This document shows, piece after piece, positions 16,978-26,119 of a stretch of DNA of 38,905 nucleotides. This DNA is from Eubacteriales bacterium. GTDB lineage: Bacteria; Bacillota; Clostridia; Lachnospirales; Lachnospiraceae. Under the pieces are notes generated by a model. That model searched no databases. It worked only from the letters and a program-made list of their open reading frames with translations, and had not been told where the DNA came from. The position numbers and the translations under genes are program-made. Every line of letters starts with the position of its first letter. The stretch's first letter is position 1. The stretch lies in contig JAUNGB010000052.1 in the NCBI GenBank assembly GCA_030524715.1, forward strand, positions 1 to 38,905. The letters run 5' to 3'.

Positions 16978-17991
16978 ATGCTGTTAAAGAAAACATACGG
17001 AATAGACCTGGGGAGCAGCAGTATCAAGGTCTATTCGTTTTTCAGAAACAAAAGTTATATTGAGAAGAACATGATCGCGTCCAGGGGACGCAGGATTATC
17101 GCCGTGGGCAATGAAGCGTATGAAATGTTTGAAAAAGCACCAGCCGACATTTCCGTAAATTCGCCGATGGCTTTTGGTATGATAGGCAATCTGGAGCTTC
17201 AGGAGATTACCTTATACTGTATGATGAAAAAAATCGACCATATCTTTGGAGTAGGTTCAGATATTTACTTTGCCGTGCCTCTGGATATGACAGCCATGGA
17301 GAAACGGGCCTATTATCATGTGGCAAACGGCAACTGGCTGCGCAAGAATAAAGTATTCATGGTAGAAGCCCCTATTGCGGACGCGCTTGCCATGGGAGTG
17401 GATCCTGAGAACAGGGAGGGCAGCATGGTGGCAAATATCGGCGCCCAGAGTACGGAGTTTTCCGTTATCACCGACGGCAGGGTCATTATCAGCAGGAAGA
17501 TCCCCATCGGGGGCAGGCAGATGAATGAGGCTATCTGCAGCGAGGTGCGCAAGCGCTATAATCTTCAGATCGGTACCAGGACAGGCAAGCGCTTAAAGCT
17601 TGTTATGGGACGTCTCAGCGACCAGCGCAAGGACGCCCGTAAGGTTGTGGGGATCGACAGCGTTTCCGGCCTGCCAAGGGAAGAGGTCGTCTCTTCCTAT
17701 GTGGTAAATGCCGGGATCATGAACTGCGTGAACGAGATCGCCGCGGAAATGAAAACCTTTCTGGAGCGTATTCCGCCGCAGATATCCTACCATATAGCCA
17801 AGCAGGGCATCTATCTGACAGGGGGGAGCACAAGGCTTCCGTACATAGACAATTATCTGGCAAGCTATACAGGATTTGCCTTTAATTTATCGGAATTATA
17901 CGAAACATCCGCAGTCTGCGGCCTTGAGAAGATCATCAGGGACAAGGATTTAAAGAAATGGGCACAGCCCATCAAGCAAAGAAAATTATGA
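16978..17991 (+). CDS. mreB: MreB/Mbl-family actin-like rod-shape protein
   Basis: MreB polymerises under the membrane and guides the elongation machinery. The 337-residue product has the actin-fold phosphate-1 motif YGIDLGSSSIKVY at residues 7-19, the second ATP loop in MVANIGAQSTEFSVI and the adenosine loop ITLTGG-like IYLTGGSTRLPYI. Length fits the family. The ATG at 16978 is preceded by AAGGGG; a longer in-frame reading from 16903 would overlap radC. The sequence diverges from canonical MreB in several loops, so an Mbl/MreBH label is possible. It begins the mreB-mreC-mreD series. Confidence 0.9.
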   Translation: MLLKKTYGIDLGSSSIKVYSFFRNKSYIEKNMIASRGRRIIAVGNEAYEMFEKAPADISVNSPMAFGMIGNLELQEITLYCMMKKIDHIFGVGSDIYFAVPLDMTAMEKRAYYHVANGNWLRKNKVFMVEAPIADALAMGVDPENREGSMVANIGAQSTEFSVITDGRVIISRKIPIGGRQMNEAICSEVRKRYNLQIGTRTGKRLKLVMGRLSDQRKDARKVVGIDSVSGLPREEVVSSYVVNAGIMNCVNEIAAEMKTFLERIPPQISYHIAKQGIYLTGGSTRLPYIDNYLASYTGFAFNLSELYETSAVCGLEKIIRDKDLKKWAQPIKQRKL

Positions 17992-18010
17992 CGTTTTAGG
18001 AGTGCGGTTC

Positions 18011-18925
18011 ATGAAAAACCTGAAAAAGAAAATTCATTTTCGTTTCAAATTAAAAAGCAAGCATCTGCTGGCCGTCATGACCCTCTTCTGCATCAGCGCC
18101 ATTGCGGCAACCTTTGCAGCAGGGGTCGGCTCAGCGCCTTTACAGGACGCCGCGGGCATACTTATCGTTCCCTTTGAAAAGAGCATCAGCCAGATCGGTT
18201 TGTGGCTTAACGGGCTCCGTGAGACGTTCCGTGATAAACAGGCGCTGATCGCCGAAAATGAAGAGCTGAAGGCAGAGATCGACAGCCTGACTACGGAGAA
18301 TAATGAGCTCCTTCTTGATCAGGGAGAGCTTGTGAGGCTGCAGCAGCTTTACGACCTGGATGAAGAATATTCCGATTATCCTAAGGTTGCGGCAAGGATT
18401 ATTTCCAAGGACCCGGGCAACTGGTATGATACCTTTATGATCAATAAGGGTACCAACGACGGAATACGCGTGGACAATAATGTGATCGCAGGAAAGGGGC
18501 TGGTGGGCATCGTCACAGAGGCAGGCCCTTCCTGGGCAACAGTGCGGGCCATCATCGACGACAGCAGCAGTGTAAGCGCCATGACGGTGAGCACCTCGGA
18601 TAACTGTGTGGTGGAAGGTGATCTGGAGCTGATCGACGAGGGAAAGCTCCGCTTTAACCAGCTTTATGACCAGGAAGACAAGGTGACTGTGGGAGAACGG
18701 ATCGTGACATCTAATATCAGCGAGAAATATGTGGAGGGACTGTTTATCGGCTATGTCAGCGAGGTGGAGATGGACAGCAACAACCTGACAAAAACAGGAA
18801 CCATCGTGACTCCGGTGGATTTCCTTCATTTAAAGGACGTCTTTGTGATCACAGTCAATAAGCAGGATGTGGTTACACAGGGGACGGATACTCAGGAGCA
18901 GGAGGAGAATGCCGATGAAGAGTAA
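18011..18925 (+). CDS. mreC: rod shape-determining protein MreC
   Basis: MreC is a bitopic membrane protein that scaffolds the elongasome outside the membrane and contacts PBP2. The 304-residue product has a basic N-terminus, one membrane segment at about residues 18-38 and a coiled coil around 75-115. Two beta domains follow, with the family signature NKGTNDGIRVDNNVIAGKGL (residues about 144-163). It ends in a glutamate-rich tail. ATG 18011 is chosen because TAGGAG lies 8 nt upstream; GTG 18002 overlaps that site. The mreD start overlaps the 3' end by 11 nt. Confidence 0.95.
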   Translation: MKNLKKKIHFRFKLKSKHLLAVMTLFCISAIAATFAAGVGSAPLQDAAGILIVPFEKSISQIGLWLNGLRETFRDKQALIAENEELKAEIDSLTTENNELLLDQGELVRLQQLYDLDEEYSDYPKVAARIISKDPGNWYDTFMINKGTNDGIRVDNNVIAGKGLVGIVTEAGPSWATVRAIIDDSSSVSAMTVSTSDNCVVEGDLELIDEGKLRFNQLYDQEDKVTVGERIVTSNISEKYVEGLFIGYVSEVEMDSNNLTKTGTIVTPVDFLHLKDVFVITVNKQDVVTQGTDTQEQEENADEE

Positions 18926-19442
18926 GGTAGTTCTGGGTCTGACCATTGTGGTAAGCTTCCTTTTGCAGTGTACGGTTCTTCATGTGATCTCCATTGGTTC
19001 TATCACACCGAATCTCCTGCTGATCCTCTGTGTTTCCATGGGGCTGATGCGGGGACGCAAAAGCGGAATGTGGACCGGCTTTTTTACAGGGCTTCTGATC
19101 GATTTGTTCTATGGCTCCCTTTTTGGGTTTTATGCGCTGATCTATATGTATGTGGGATATTTCAGCGGATATGCGTGCAGGGTTTACTATGACGACGACA
19201 TCAAGGTTCCGGTTCTTCTGGTGGGAATTACTGATGTGGCATATAATCTTGCGGTTTACGGGCTGCAATTTCTCCTTCGGGGAAGATTGAGCCTTGGAAC
19301 CTATCTGTACAGGATCATTCTTCCGGAAATGTTTTATACGGTACTGCTGACTCTGGTAGTGTACAGAATTTTTTACTATATCAACTATCATTTTATGAGC
19401 GCTGCAAGGAAAGAAAGTGAATCTATTTGGGTACTAAAATAA
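18915..19442 (+). CDS. mreD: rod shape-determining protein MreD
   Basis: The 175-residue integral membrane protein has about five hydrophobic segments and the family motifs ITPNLLLILCVSMGL and GFFTGLLIDLFYGSLFGFYAL. MreD works with MreC and the PBP2-RodA pair in lateral wall synthesis. ATG 18915 has GGAGGAGA just upstream, inside mreC. The PBP2 reading frame overlaps its last 16 nt. Confidence 0.93.
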   Translation: MKSKVVLGLTIVVSFLLQCTVLHVISIGSITPNLLLILCVSMGLMRGRKSGMWTGFFTGLLIDLFYGSLFGFYALIYMYVGYFSGYACRVYYDDDIKVPVLLVGITDVAYNLAVYGLQFLLRGRLSLGTYLYRIILPEMFYTVLLTLVVYRIFYYINYHFMSAARKESESIWVLK

Positions 19443-22327
19443 AAAAAATTATAAAAAAAATACGTTTGAAGAGAACCACTGTTCTGGCATTGGTTTTTGT
19501 TTTTATGTCTGTGGTTCTGGTACGGCAGCTCTTTGACCTGCAGATCATTCAGGGGGAGGATTACATCCAGAAGTTCGAGACAAGAACCACCAAACAGCGT
19601 GTCCTGAAAAGCACCAGAGGGAATATATACGACCGCAACGGAGAGACCATTGCCTCCAACGTACTGTCATATTCCCTGACATTTGAGGATAACGGAACTT
19701 ATACAAGCACCAGGGAAAAGAACCTGACCCTGAACGGCGTGGCCTATCAGGTACTTCAGATCCTGGAAGCAAATGGAGACAGCCTGTCCCATAGCTTCCA
19801 TATTTATGTGGACGAAAACGGGGAATATGCCTTTGACGTGGACGAGGGCTTTACCCTGAACCGTTTCCGCGCGGATATTTACGGATATCCCCTGATCGAC
19901 GATATGGAAGAGGAAGAGAGGAATGCCACGGCGTCTCAGATGGTGGAGCATCTCAGCGGCAGCGACGGTTTTTCCATTGTATTGTACGGGGAGAATGCCT
20001 ATACGGCGGAGGAACTGACTTCTCATCATCTGCCCCTGGAGCTGACTAAGCAGGAAATCCTGGATATTGCCATTATCCGCTATGAACTGAATACAAACAG
20101 CTTTAAGAAATATATGCCCGTGACCATCGCTACCAATGTCAGCGAAAAGAGCGTGGCTTCTATTGTGGAGAACCAGAGCACCCTGCAGGGCATCGACGTG
20201 CTGGAGGATTCTATCCGGGTGTACGTGGACGACGAAAGCATGGGGCCGATTCTGGGCTATACAGGAAAGGCATCCTCCGAGGAACTGGAAGAACTGCGCA
20301 AAAAGAACCCGGATTATTCCAATGACGCGATCATCGGTAAGGCGGGCATCGAGCAGTACATGGAGCTGACGCTTCAGGGAACCGACGGGGAAGAAACCGT
20401 TTCCGTAGATAATCTGGGTAAGGTTCTGAGCATCGATGAGGATACCAGGGTATCCCCTGTCGCCGGGAATGATGTTTATATTACCATCGATAAGGACTGG
20501 CAGAGCGGGATCTATCAGATCCTGAAGCAGAGAGTCGCAGGCATTTTGCTGGCAAATGTGACTGCCACCAAGGAATTTGACTATGATTCGGTAAACGACG
20601 CCAACCAGGTGCAGATCCCGATCTATGATGTTTATAATGCCCTGGTGGAAAACAGCGTGATCGATATTAATAAATTTGATGATGAGGACGCCTCGGATAC
20701 AGAAAAAAATTTATATGCCAAGTTTCAACAAAAGCAGCAGGAAGTTTTTGATACAATAACCAGTAAGCTGACAAGTGACGATCCGCCTGCCTATAAGGAT
20801 GAGGATAAGCAGGTACAGGAGTATTTATCTTATATCTGCAATGATCTGCTCAGAGATACCCTTGGAGTTATCTCCAAGGATGCGATAGATACCTCTGACG
20901 CCACCTATCAGGCGTGGACCAAGGATGAGAGCATTAGTCTGAAGGAATATCTGAACTATGCGGCAAGCCAGAACTGGATCGACATTTCCAAGATCTCTCC
21001 GGAGGGGGAATATCTGGATTCCGCGGAAGTATACAGCGCTCTGACGTCATATATTACCGACTATCTGAAAACAGATACCAGTTTTTCCAAGATCCTGTAT
21101 AAGTATATGCTCCAGGAGGACAGGATTTCCGGCCAGGAGCTGTGCCTGGTCCTTTATGAGCAGGGAATATTATCCAAGGATGACGGACAGTATGAAGGGC
21201 TGGCTTCCGGCTCTATCGGCGCCTATGATTTTATGATAAATAAAATCTATACGCTGGAAATCGAACCGGCTCAGTTAGCTCTGATGCCCTGTTCCGCATC
21301 GGCGGTCGTCGTGGATATCCACACAGGGGAGACGCTTGCCTGCGTGTCCTATCCGGGCTACGATAACAACCGTCTGACTAACGATATGGATACGGAATAC
21401 TATGCGAAGCTTGCCATGGATCTGTCCAGCCCGTTCTTTAATAAGGCCACCCAGCAGGAGACGGCTCCTGGTTCTACCTTTAAGCCCTTATCCACGATCA
21501 TTGGTATGACGGAAGGGATCATAGATGAAGGTACTTATATAGAATGTACAGGTTCCTTTGATTATGTTACGCCGGCGATCTCCTGCTGGAACAAATACGG
21601 GCACGGCTCCCTGGACGTCCGGACGGCTATTGAAGAATCCTGTAACTATTTCTTCAATATGATAGGTTTCCAGCTTGGCAAGAACAGCGAAAATGAATTT
21701 TCAGAATCCCAGAGCCTTTCCAAGCTGCAGCAGTATGCTTCTATGATCGGGCTTGATAAGAAAACGGGGATCGAAATCTCGGAGGCCTCTCCGCAGGTTT
21801 CCGATTATGGAGCTGTTCCGTCTTATATGGGACAGGGCACCAACCTCTATACCACCAGCCAGCTTGCCAGATATGCGGCAACTCTGGCAAATTCCGGAAC
21901 GGTATATGAACTGACCCTTTTAGATAAGGTGACGGATTCCAAAGGAGAGATTATTGAGGAATATGAGCCTGAAATAGAAAATGAGATGACAGAGGTTCCG
22001 GATAATGTCTGGGAAGTGATCCATGACGGTATGTACCGGGTAGTGCAGACTCATGCCCAGTTTAACGGTCTGGGCATGGAGGTTGCAGGAAAGACCGGAA
22101 CAGCCCAGATCGATAAGCAGCACCCGGACCATGGTTTATTTATCGGCTATGCCCCGGCTTCAGAGCCGCAGTACGCCATTGCAGTACGTATTGCCAACGG
22201 GTATGGTTCCGGTAATGCCTGCCTTGCAGCTAATGATATTTTGAAATACATTTTTGAATTAGCAGATGAAGATACCATTCTGACAGGCGTTGCTGCCAGC
22301 GATGTCAGCAATACCTCCAATGACTAA
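19427..22327 (+). CDS. mrdA: penicillin-binding protein 2 (class B transpeptidase) with a large insertion
   Basis: This class B PBP cross-links peptidoglycan during elongation together with RodA. The 966-residue product starts at TTG 19427 inside mreD. It has one N-terminal membrane segment (about residues 17-37) and a dimerisation domain with RGNIYDRNGETIA. The transpeptidase domain carries SxxK at Ser683-Lys686, SxN as SCN at Ser738 and KTG at Lys889. Between VYITIDKDWQSGIYQIL and EPAQLALMPCSASAVVVD lies an extra segment of roughly 230 residues, mostly acidic and helical, with no motif I recognise. It sits in the normal position between mreD and the min genes. Confidence 0.95.
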   Translation: MGTKIKKIIKKIRLKRTTVLALVFVFMSVVLVRQLFDLQIIQGEDYIQKFETRTTKQRVLKSTRGNIYDRNGETIASNVLSYSLTFEDNGTYTSTREKNLTLNGVAYQVLQILEANGDSLSHSFHIYVDENGEYAFDVDEGFTLNRFRADIYGYPLIDDMEEEERNATASQMVEHLSGSDGFSIVLYGENAYTAEELTSHHLPLELTKQEILDIAIIRYELNTNSFKKYMPVTIATNVSEKSVASIVENQSTLQGIDVLEDSIRVYVDDESMGPILGYTGKASSEELEELRKKNPDYSNDAIIGKAGIEQYMELTLQGTDGEETVSVDNLGKVLSIDEDTRVSPVAGNDVYITIDKDWQSGIYQILKQRVAGILLANVTATKEFDYDSVNDANQVQIPIYDVYNALVENSVIDINKFDDEDASDTEKNLYAKFQQKQQEVFDTITSKLTSDDPPAYKDEDKQVQEYLSYICNDLLRDTLGVISKDAIDTSDATYQAWTKDESISLKEYLNYAASQNWIDISKISPEGEYLDSAEVYSALTSYITDYLKTDTSFSKILYKYMLQEDRISGQELCLVLYEQGILSKDDGQYEGLASGSIGAYDFMINKIYTLEIEPAQLALMPCSASAVVVDIHTGETLACVSYPGYDNNRLTNDMDTEYYAKLAMDLSSPFFNKATQQETAPGSTFKPLSTIIGMTEGIIDEGTYIECTGSFDYVTPAISCWNKYGHGSLDVRTAIEESCNYFFNMIGFQLGKNSENEFSESQSLSKLQQYASMIGLDKKTGIEISEASPQVSDYGAVPSYMGQGTNLYTTSQLARYAATLANSGTVYELTLLDKVTDSKGEIIEEYEPEIENEMTEVPDNVWEVIHDGMYRVVQTHAQFNGLGMEVAGKTGTAQIDKQHPDHGLFIGYAPASEPQYAIAVRIANGYGSGNACLAANDILKYIFELADEDTILTGVAASDVSNTSND

Positions 22328-22384
22328 ACACACGCAGAGAATACCAGAAGCATGGAACATATCTTTTTAGGAGGAAATGAAAAC

Positions 22385-23173
22385 ATGAGTGAAGTCATTG
22401 TCATTACATCCGGTAAGGGCGGCGTGGGAAAAACCACGACCGTAGCCAATATTGGTACCGGGCTGGCTATGATGGGGAAAAAAGTAGTTGTGGTGGACAC
22501 TGATATCGGCCTTCGGAATCTGGATGTGGTACTGGGCCTGGAGAACCGGATCGTCTATAATCTGGTGGATGTGGTCAACGGAAGTTGCCGTCTGCGGCAG
22601 GCCCTGATCAAGGACAGGCGTCACCCGGAGCTGTTTTTGCTGCCGTCCGCCCAGACAAAGGATAAATCCGCTGTTTCCCCGGAGCAGATGATCAAGCTTA
22701 CGGAGGAACTCCGGGAAGAATTTGATTACGTCCTTCTGGACTGCCCCGCAGGTATTGAGCAGGGCTTCCGCAACGCCATTGCCGGGGCGGATAAGGCTCT
22801 TGTGGTAACCACCCCCGAGGTTTCTGCCATCCGCGACGCCGACCGTATCATCGGGTTATTGGAGGCAAATGAAATCAGGGATATCCACCTGATCATCAAC
22901 CGCCTCCGACCTGATATGATCGCCAGAGGGGATATGATGTCAGTGGACGACGTCATCGAGATCCTTGCAGTGGATCTGATCGGCACGATCCTGGATGACG
23001 AGCAGATCGTTGTGGCTACCAATCAGGGGGAGCCTCTTTCCGGGAAAAATTCCAGGGCGGAGGAAGAATACCGAAATATCTGCAGACGTCTGCTCGGAGA
23101 AGAGGTTCCTTTCCTCAGCATCCGTCAGAGAAAGGGTGTTTTGGGAAAACTGGGCAGTATTTTTAAGAAATAG
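22385..23173 (+). CDS. minD: septum site-determining ATPase MinD
   Basis: MinD is a ParA/MinD-type ATPase that binds the membrane and positions the division site. The 262-residue product has the deviant Walker A KGGVGKTT (residues 11-18), VVDTDIGLRNLDVVLGLENR and the Walker B region YVLLDCPAGIEQGF. A C-terminal amphipathic helix (KGVLGKLGSIFKK) should be the membrane anchor. ATG 22385 has AGGAGGA 9 nt upstream. minC, which usually precedes minD in this cluster in Clostridia, is absent: only 57 nt separate the PBP2 stop from the minD start. Confidence 0.96.
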   Translation: MSEVIVITSGKGGVGKTTTVANIGTGLAMMGKKVVVVDTDIGLRNLDVVLGLENRIVYNLVDVVNGSCRLRQALIKDRRHPELFLLPSAQTKDKSAVSPEQMIKLTEELREEFDYVLLDCPAGIEQGFRNAIAGADKALVVTTPEVSAIRDADRIIGLLEANEIRDIHLIINRLRPDMIARGDMMSVDDVIEILAVDLIGTILDDEQIVVATNQGEPLSGKNSRAEEEYRNICRRLLGEEVPFLSIRQRKGVLGKLGSIFKK

Positions 23174-23210
23174 CATAACCGTATGAACAATAGAACAAGG
23201 AGGGTATAGA

Positions 23211-23465
23211 ATGAAAGCCAAAGCCTTTTTGCAAGGCAAACGCCGTTCCGCAGGATATGCCAGAGAGCGTATGAAGCTTCTTCTGATCGCAGAACGAATT
23301 GACTGCTCTCCGCAAATGATGAAAATGATGAAAAATGACCTGATACATACAGTGAAAAAATATGTCAGTATCGAGGAGGATCAGGTAGTCATCCAGATTT
23401 CCCAGGAGCCTCCTGTGCTGAATGCCAAAATACCTGTACGCAGGAAAAAGGATAGAGAGAATTAA
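23211..23465 (+). CDS. minE: cell division topological specificity factor MinE
   Basis: MinE stimulates the MinD ATPase and releases it from the membrane. The 84-residue product has the MinD-interaction segment in AGYARERMKLLLIAERI and the family block MMKNDLIHTVKKYVSI followed by a beta strand VVIQIS. It is close to the usual length. AGGAGG lies 7 nt before the ATG. The stop overlaps the rodA ATG by 1 nt (TAATG). Confidence 0.92.
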   Translation: MKAKAFLQGKRRSAGYARERMKLLLIAERIDCSPQMMKMMKNDLIHTVKKYVSIEEDQVVIQISQEPPVLNAKIPVRRKKDREN

Positions 23466-24625
23466 TGATTAAACAATATAAGCTGCGTTTTTACAATTTC
23501 AGACTGGTAGTGCTTCTTGTGGCGCTGAGTATTTTCGGAGTCCAGCTTGTGGGGATAGCAGATTCTTCTCTGCGTTCCAAGCAGTTGATGGGAATGTTAA
23601 TGGGACTGGCCATTATGCTGTTCCTTTCGCTGCTTGACTATTCATGGATCCTGAATTTCCAGTGGATCATGTATTTTTTCAATATCGCAATGCTTCTGGT
23701 AGTTCGTCTGTTCGGAGACAGCGCCAACGGAGCCGCCCGCTGGATCGACCTTGGCTTTCTCCGGTTCCAGCCGACAGAGCTCTCCAAGATCATCATCATT
23801 ATCTTTTTCGCCAAGTTTTTTATGGATCATGAAGAAGATATCAATACGATCAGGACGCTTGCGCAGGCGGCTCTGCTTCTGATCGTTCCTTTGCTGCTGA
23901 TCTATAATCAGCCGGATATGAAAAATACTATCACAGTTGCAGTCATGTTCTGTGTGCTTATTTATATTGCAGGGCTCAGCTATAAGATCATCGGCGGCGC
24001 GATCCTGATCGCCATACCGCTTCTGATCATTTTCCTGAGTATTGTAGTTCAGCCGGACCAGAAGCTGATCAAGGATTATCAGCGCGACCGTATCATGTCT
24101 TTTCTGTATCCTGAAAATGAAGAATACACGGACGATATCGAACAGCAGAATAACTCCATGACTGCGATCGCATCGGGAGAATTGCTGGGTAAGCGTCTGG
24201 ATAAGGAAAACGCGGCCGCTTCCGTAAACGACGGAAACTTTGTGGCAGAAAACCAGACGGACTTTATCTTCGCCGTACTGGGAGAAGAGTACGGGTTTAT
24301 TGGGTGCTGCACAGTCATTGTGATGCTTTTGCTGATCTCACTGGAATGTATCCGGATGAGTATGCGGGCCAAGGACATGGCGGGCAGGATCATCTGCTGC
24401 GGGGTAGGAACCATTGTGGCGCTGCAGAGTTTTATCAATATCTGTGTAGCCACGGGAATTGCGCCGAATACGGGAACTCCCCTTCCTTTTGTCAGCTACG
24501 GTCTGACCTCTCTTATAAGCCTTTATATTGGTATGGGAGTGGTATTGAATGTGGGGCTGCAGAGCAGCGCTTATAATAAAGAACTGAAGAAAAAGAATAT
24601 ATATCAGAAAGAGGAATACTTATGA
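23465..24625 (+). CDS. rodA: RodA/FtsW-type SEDS glycosyltransferase
   Basis: SEDS proteins polymerise lipid II into glycan strands with a class B PBP. The 386-residue product has about ten membrane segments. It contains the SEDS block NGAARWIDLGFLRFQPTELSK, an acidic extracellular loop around residues 210-260 with DFIFAVLGEEYGFIG, and the C-terminal motif TGTPLPFVSYGLTSLI. Its place beside PBP2 and mre genes argues for RodA rather than FtsW. Coupled to minE (1-nt overlap) and to the next gene (4-nt overlap). Confidence 0.94.
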   Translation: MIKQYKLRFYNFRLVVLLVALSIFGVQLVGIADSSLRSKQLMGMLMGLAIMLFLSLLDYSWILNFQWIMYFFNIAMLLVVRLFGDSANGAARWIDLGFLRFQPTELSKIIIIIFFAKFFMDHEEDINTIRTLAQAALLLIVPLLLIYNQPDMKNTITVAVMFCVLIYIAGLSYKIIGGAILIAIPLLIIFLSIVVQPDQKLIKDYQRDRIMSFLYPENEEYTDDIEQQNNSMTAIASGELLGKRLDKENAAASVNDGNFVAENQTDFIFAVLGEEYGFIGCCTVIVMLLLISLECIRMSMRAKDMAGRIICCGVGTIVALQSFINICVATGIAPNTGTPLPFVSYGLTSLISLYIGMGVVLNVGLQSSAYNKELKKKNIYQKEEYL

Positions 24626-25788
24626 ATCAGACTTCCCGAAAGAACAGGTCGGCCAGACCGTCACATACAGGACAGCGCGCCGTTCAGCCGCGGTCAGCGT
24701 CTCCTTCAGAGCGCCGTGCAGAGCACAGGAGGACGCAGAAGAATGACGGCGGCCGAAGAACGTCTGCCCGTATGAAAAAGAGAATGCGCCGGAGAAAAAT
24801 CCGCAATGCCATTCTGATCCTGCTGGTTGTGATTCTTTTGGCAGGAGGCGCCGGATTCGCTTTTTATCAGTTCCGGGGAGGCTTTTTCAGTGATACCGTT
24901 CAGCCATACAGTACAGAGGCGGAATTTGTCAATCCCCTTGTGTCAGGAGCGGAGCAGCGGTCAGAGGCGTTCGCCGCTGATCTGTGCGTGGTGGAAGACG
25001 ATGTTTCCCTGGAGTCTGTATCTCTGGAAAGCGGCCAGAAGGGTCTGCTTCTGGATCTGAGCGATCAGAGCGTCCTGTATGCCAACGGCGCTTTTGACAG
25101 GGTATATCCCGCAAGTATCACAAAGATCATGACCGCGTTGATTGCCCTGAAATATGGAAATATGGAGGATACCGTTACCATTTCCCAGGAAAATATCACT
25201 CTGGAGGAAGGTTCCCAGGTGTGCGGCTTCTGGGAAGGAGACCAGGTGACCATGGATCAGCTCCTTCACTGCCTTTTGGTTTATTCCGGAAATGACGCGG
25301 CGTCCGCTATCGCGGAGCACGTGGCAGGTTCCACTTCCGCGTTTGTGGATATGATGAACAGCTATGCGGCGCAGTTGGGATGTACGGGGACGCATTTCAC
25401 CAATCCCCATGGCCTGCAGGACGAAAATCATTATACCACGCCGTACGATATCTATCTGATGCTTAAGGAAGCGCTGAATTATAAGGAATTTACAGAAATC
25501 ACACAGATGTCGTCCTATACGGTAACGTATTCCAGGGCAGACGGGACGGAGGTTGCGACAACCCTGGAGGCCACCGATCATTACCTTACCGGTGAAGCTA
25601 CTCCACCTAAGAATGTGACGGTTCTCGGCGGCAAAACAGGTACTACGGACCTTGCAGGAAACTGCTTGGCCCTGTTAAGCCAGAATGCTTACGGACAGCC
25701 GTACATTTCTATTGTAATGGGCGCGTCCAGTAAGGAACTTTTATATCAGCAGATGAACTCTCTTCTTGAGCATATCAACGGAGCATAA
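24622..25788 (+). CDS. serine-type D-Ala-D-Ala carboxypeptidase (PBP5/DacA family)
   Basis: The enzyme trims the terminal D-alanine from peptidoglycan stem peptides outside the membrane. The 388-residue product has a long arginine-rich cytoplasmic leader (residues 1-60), one membrane segment at about 62-84 and a transpeptidase-fold domain. The catalytic motifs are SITK at Ser165-Lys168, SGN at Ser222-Asn224 and KTG at Lys338. The C-terminal PBP5-like beta domain is missing, so it ends soon after the catalytic domain. Its start overlaps the rodA stop (ATGA), making it the last gene of the shape operon. A hairpin terminator begins at its stop codon. Confidence 0.9.
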   Translation: MNQTSRKNRSARPSHTGQRAVQPRSASPSERRAEHRRTQKNDGGRRTSARMKKRMRRRKIRNAILILLVVILLAGGAGFAFYQFRGGFFSDTVQPYSTEAEFVNPLVSGAEQRSEAFAADLCVVEDDVSLESVSLESGQKGLLLDLSDQSVLYANGAFDRVYPASITKIMTALIALKYGNMEDTVTISQENITLEEGSQVCGFWEGDQVTMDQLLHCLLVYSGNDAASAIAEHVAGSTSAFVDMMNSYAAQLGCTGTHFTNPHGLQDENHYTTPYDIYLMLKEALNYKEFTEITQMSSYTVTYSRADGTEVATTLEATDHYLTGEATPPKNVTVLGGKTGTTDLAGNCLALLSQNAYGQPYISIVMGASSKELLYQQMNSLLEHINGA

Positions 25789-25844
25789 AAATAGGTGCTG
25801 CCGTACCAATGATTTCATAATCAACGGTGCGGCAGTATTTTTTT
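25788..25844 (+). terminator. terminator hairpin, left copy of a duplicated 56-nt element
   Basis: CTGCCGTACC (25798-25807) pairs with GGTGCGGCAG (25826-25835), and an inner stem TGATT/AATCA lies around TCAT. Seven T residues follow. It starts at the last base of the carboxypeptidase stop. The 56 nt at 25788-25843 match 30750-30805 at 54 positions. Confidence 0.85.
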
Positions 25845-25981
25845 ACTGAAAGAATTTAGTTTTGATGCAATAAAATGGCATTTTCATGTATTATATAAGT
25901 GAAAGGAGGAAACTGTTTCAGTTGTCATATAGTAATTAAGGTGATAAAAATAAAATATTTTCCTGATTTTAGTTTACAAAC

Positions 25982-26022
25982 TTGTGAAAGATGCGTACTT
26001 ACTATATAGAATTTGCAAATTC
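25982..26022 (+). promoter_or_regulatory. candidate promoter with adjoining 14-nt palindrome
   Basis: TTGTGA (25982-25987) and TATAGA (26005-26010) are 17 nt apart, each matching 4 of 6 consensus positions. The perfect palindrome GAATTTGCAAATTC (26009-26022) starts at the -10 box and could be an operator. Downstream, GGAGGGAGG precedes a 4-codon frame (ATG at 26051, then a stop), so the 5' leader may be regulatory. The rest of 25845-26119 shows no convincing gene. Confidence 0.35.
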
Positions 26023-26119
26023 CAAATAACTTTTGGAGGGAGGAATCTATATGGGGAGAGGTTAATCTGAAGGAAAAGAACGAAATCACAATGAATAAAC
26101 GAAAATGGAGGAAAATATT

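Noticed and set aside
25899-26009. 36-codon GTG frame with CxxCH and CxxC pairs before the triple-repeat gene
   Set aside because: There is no Shine-Dalgarno before the GTG, codon use is random-looking, and it crosses the candidate promoter.
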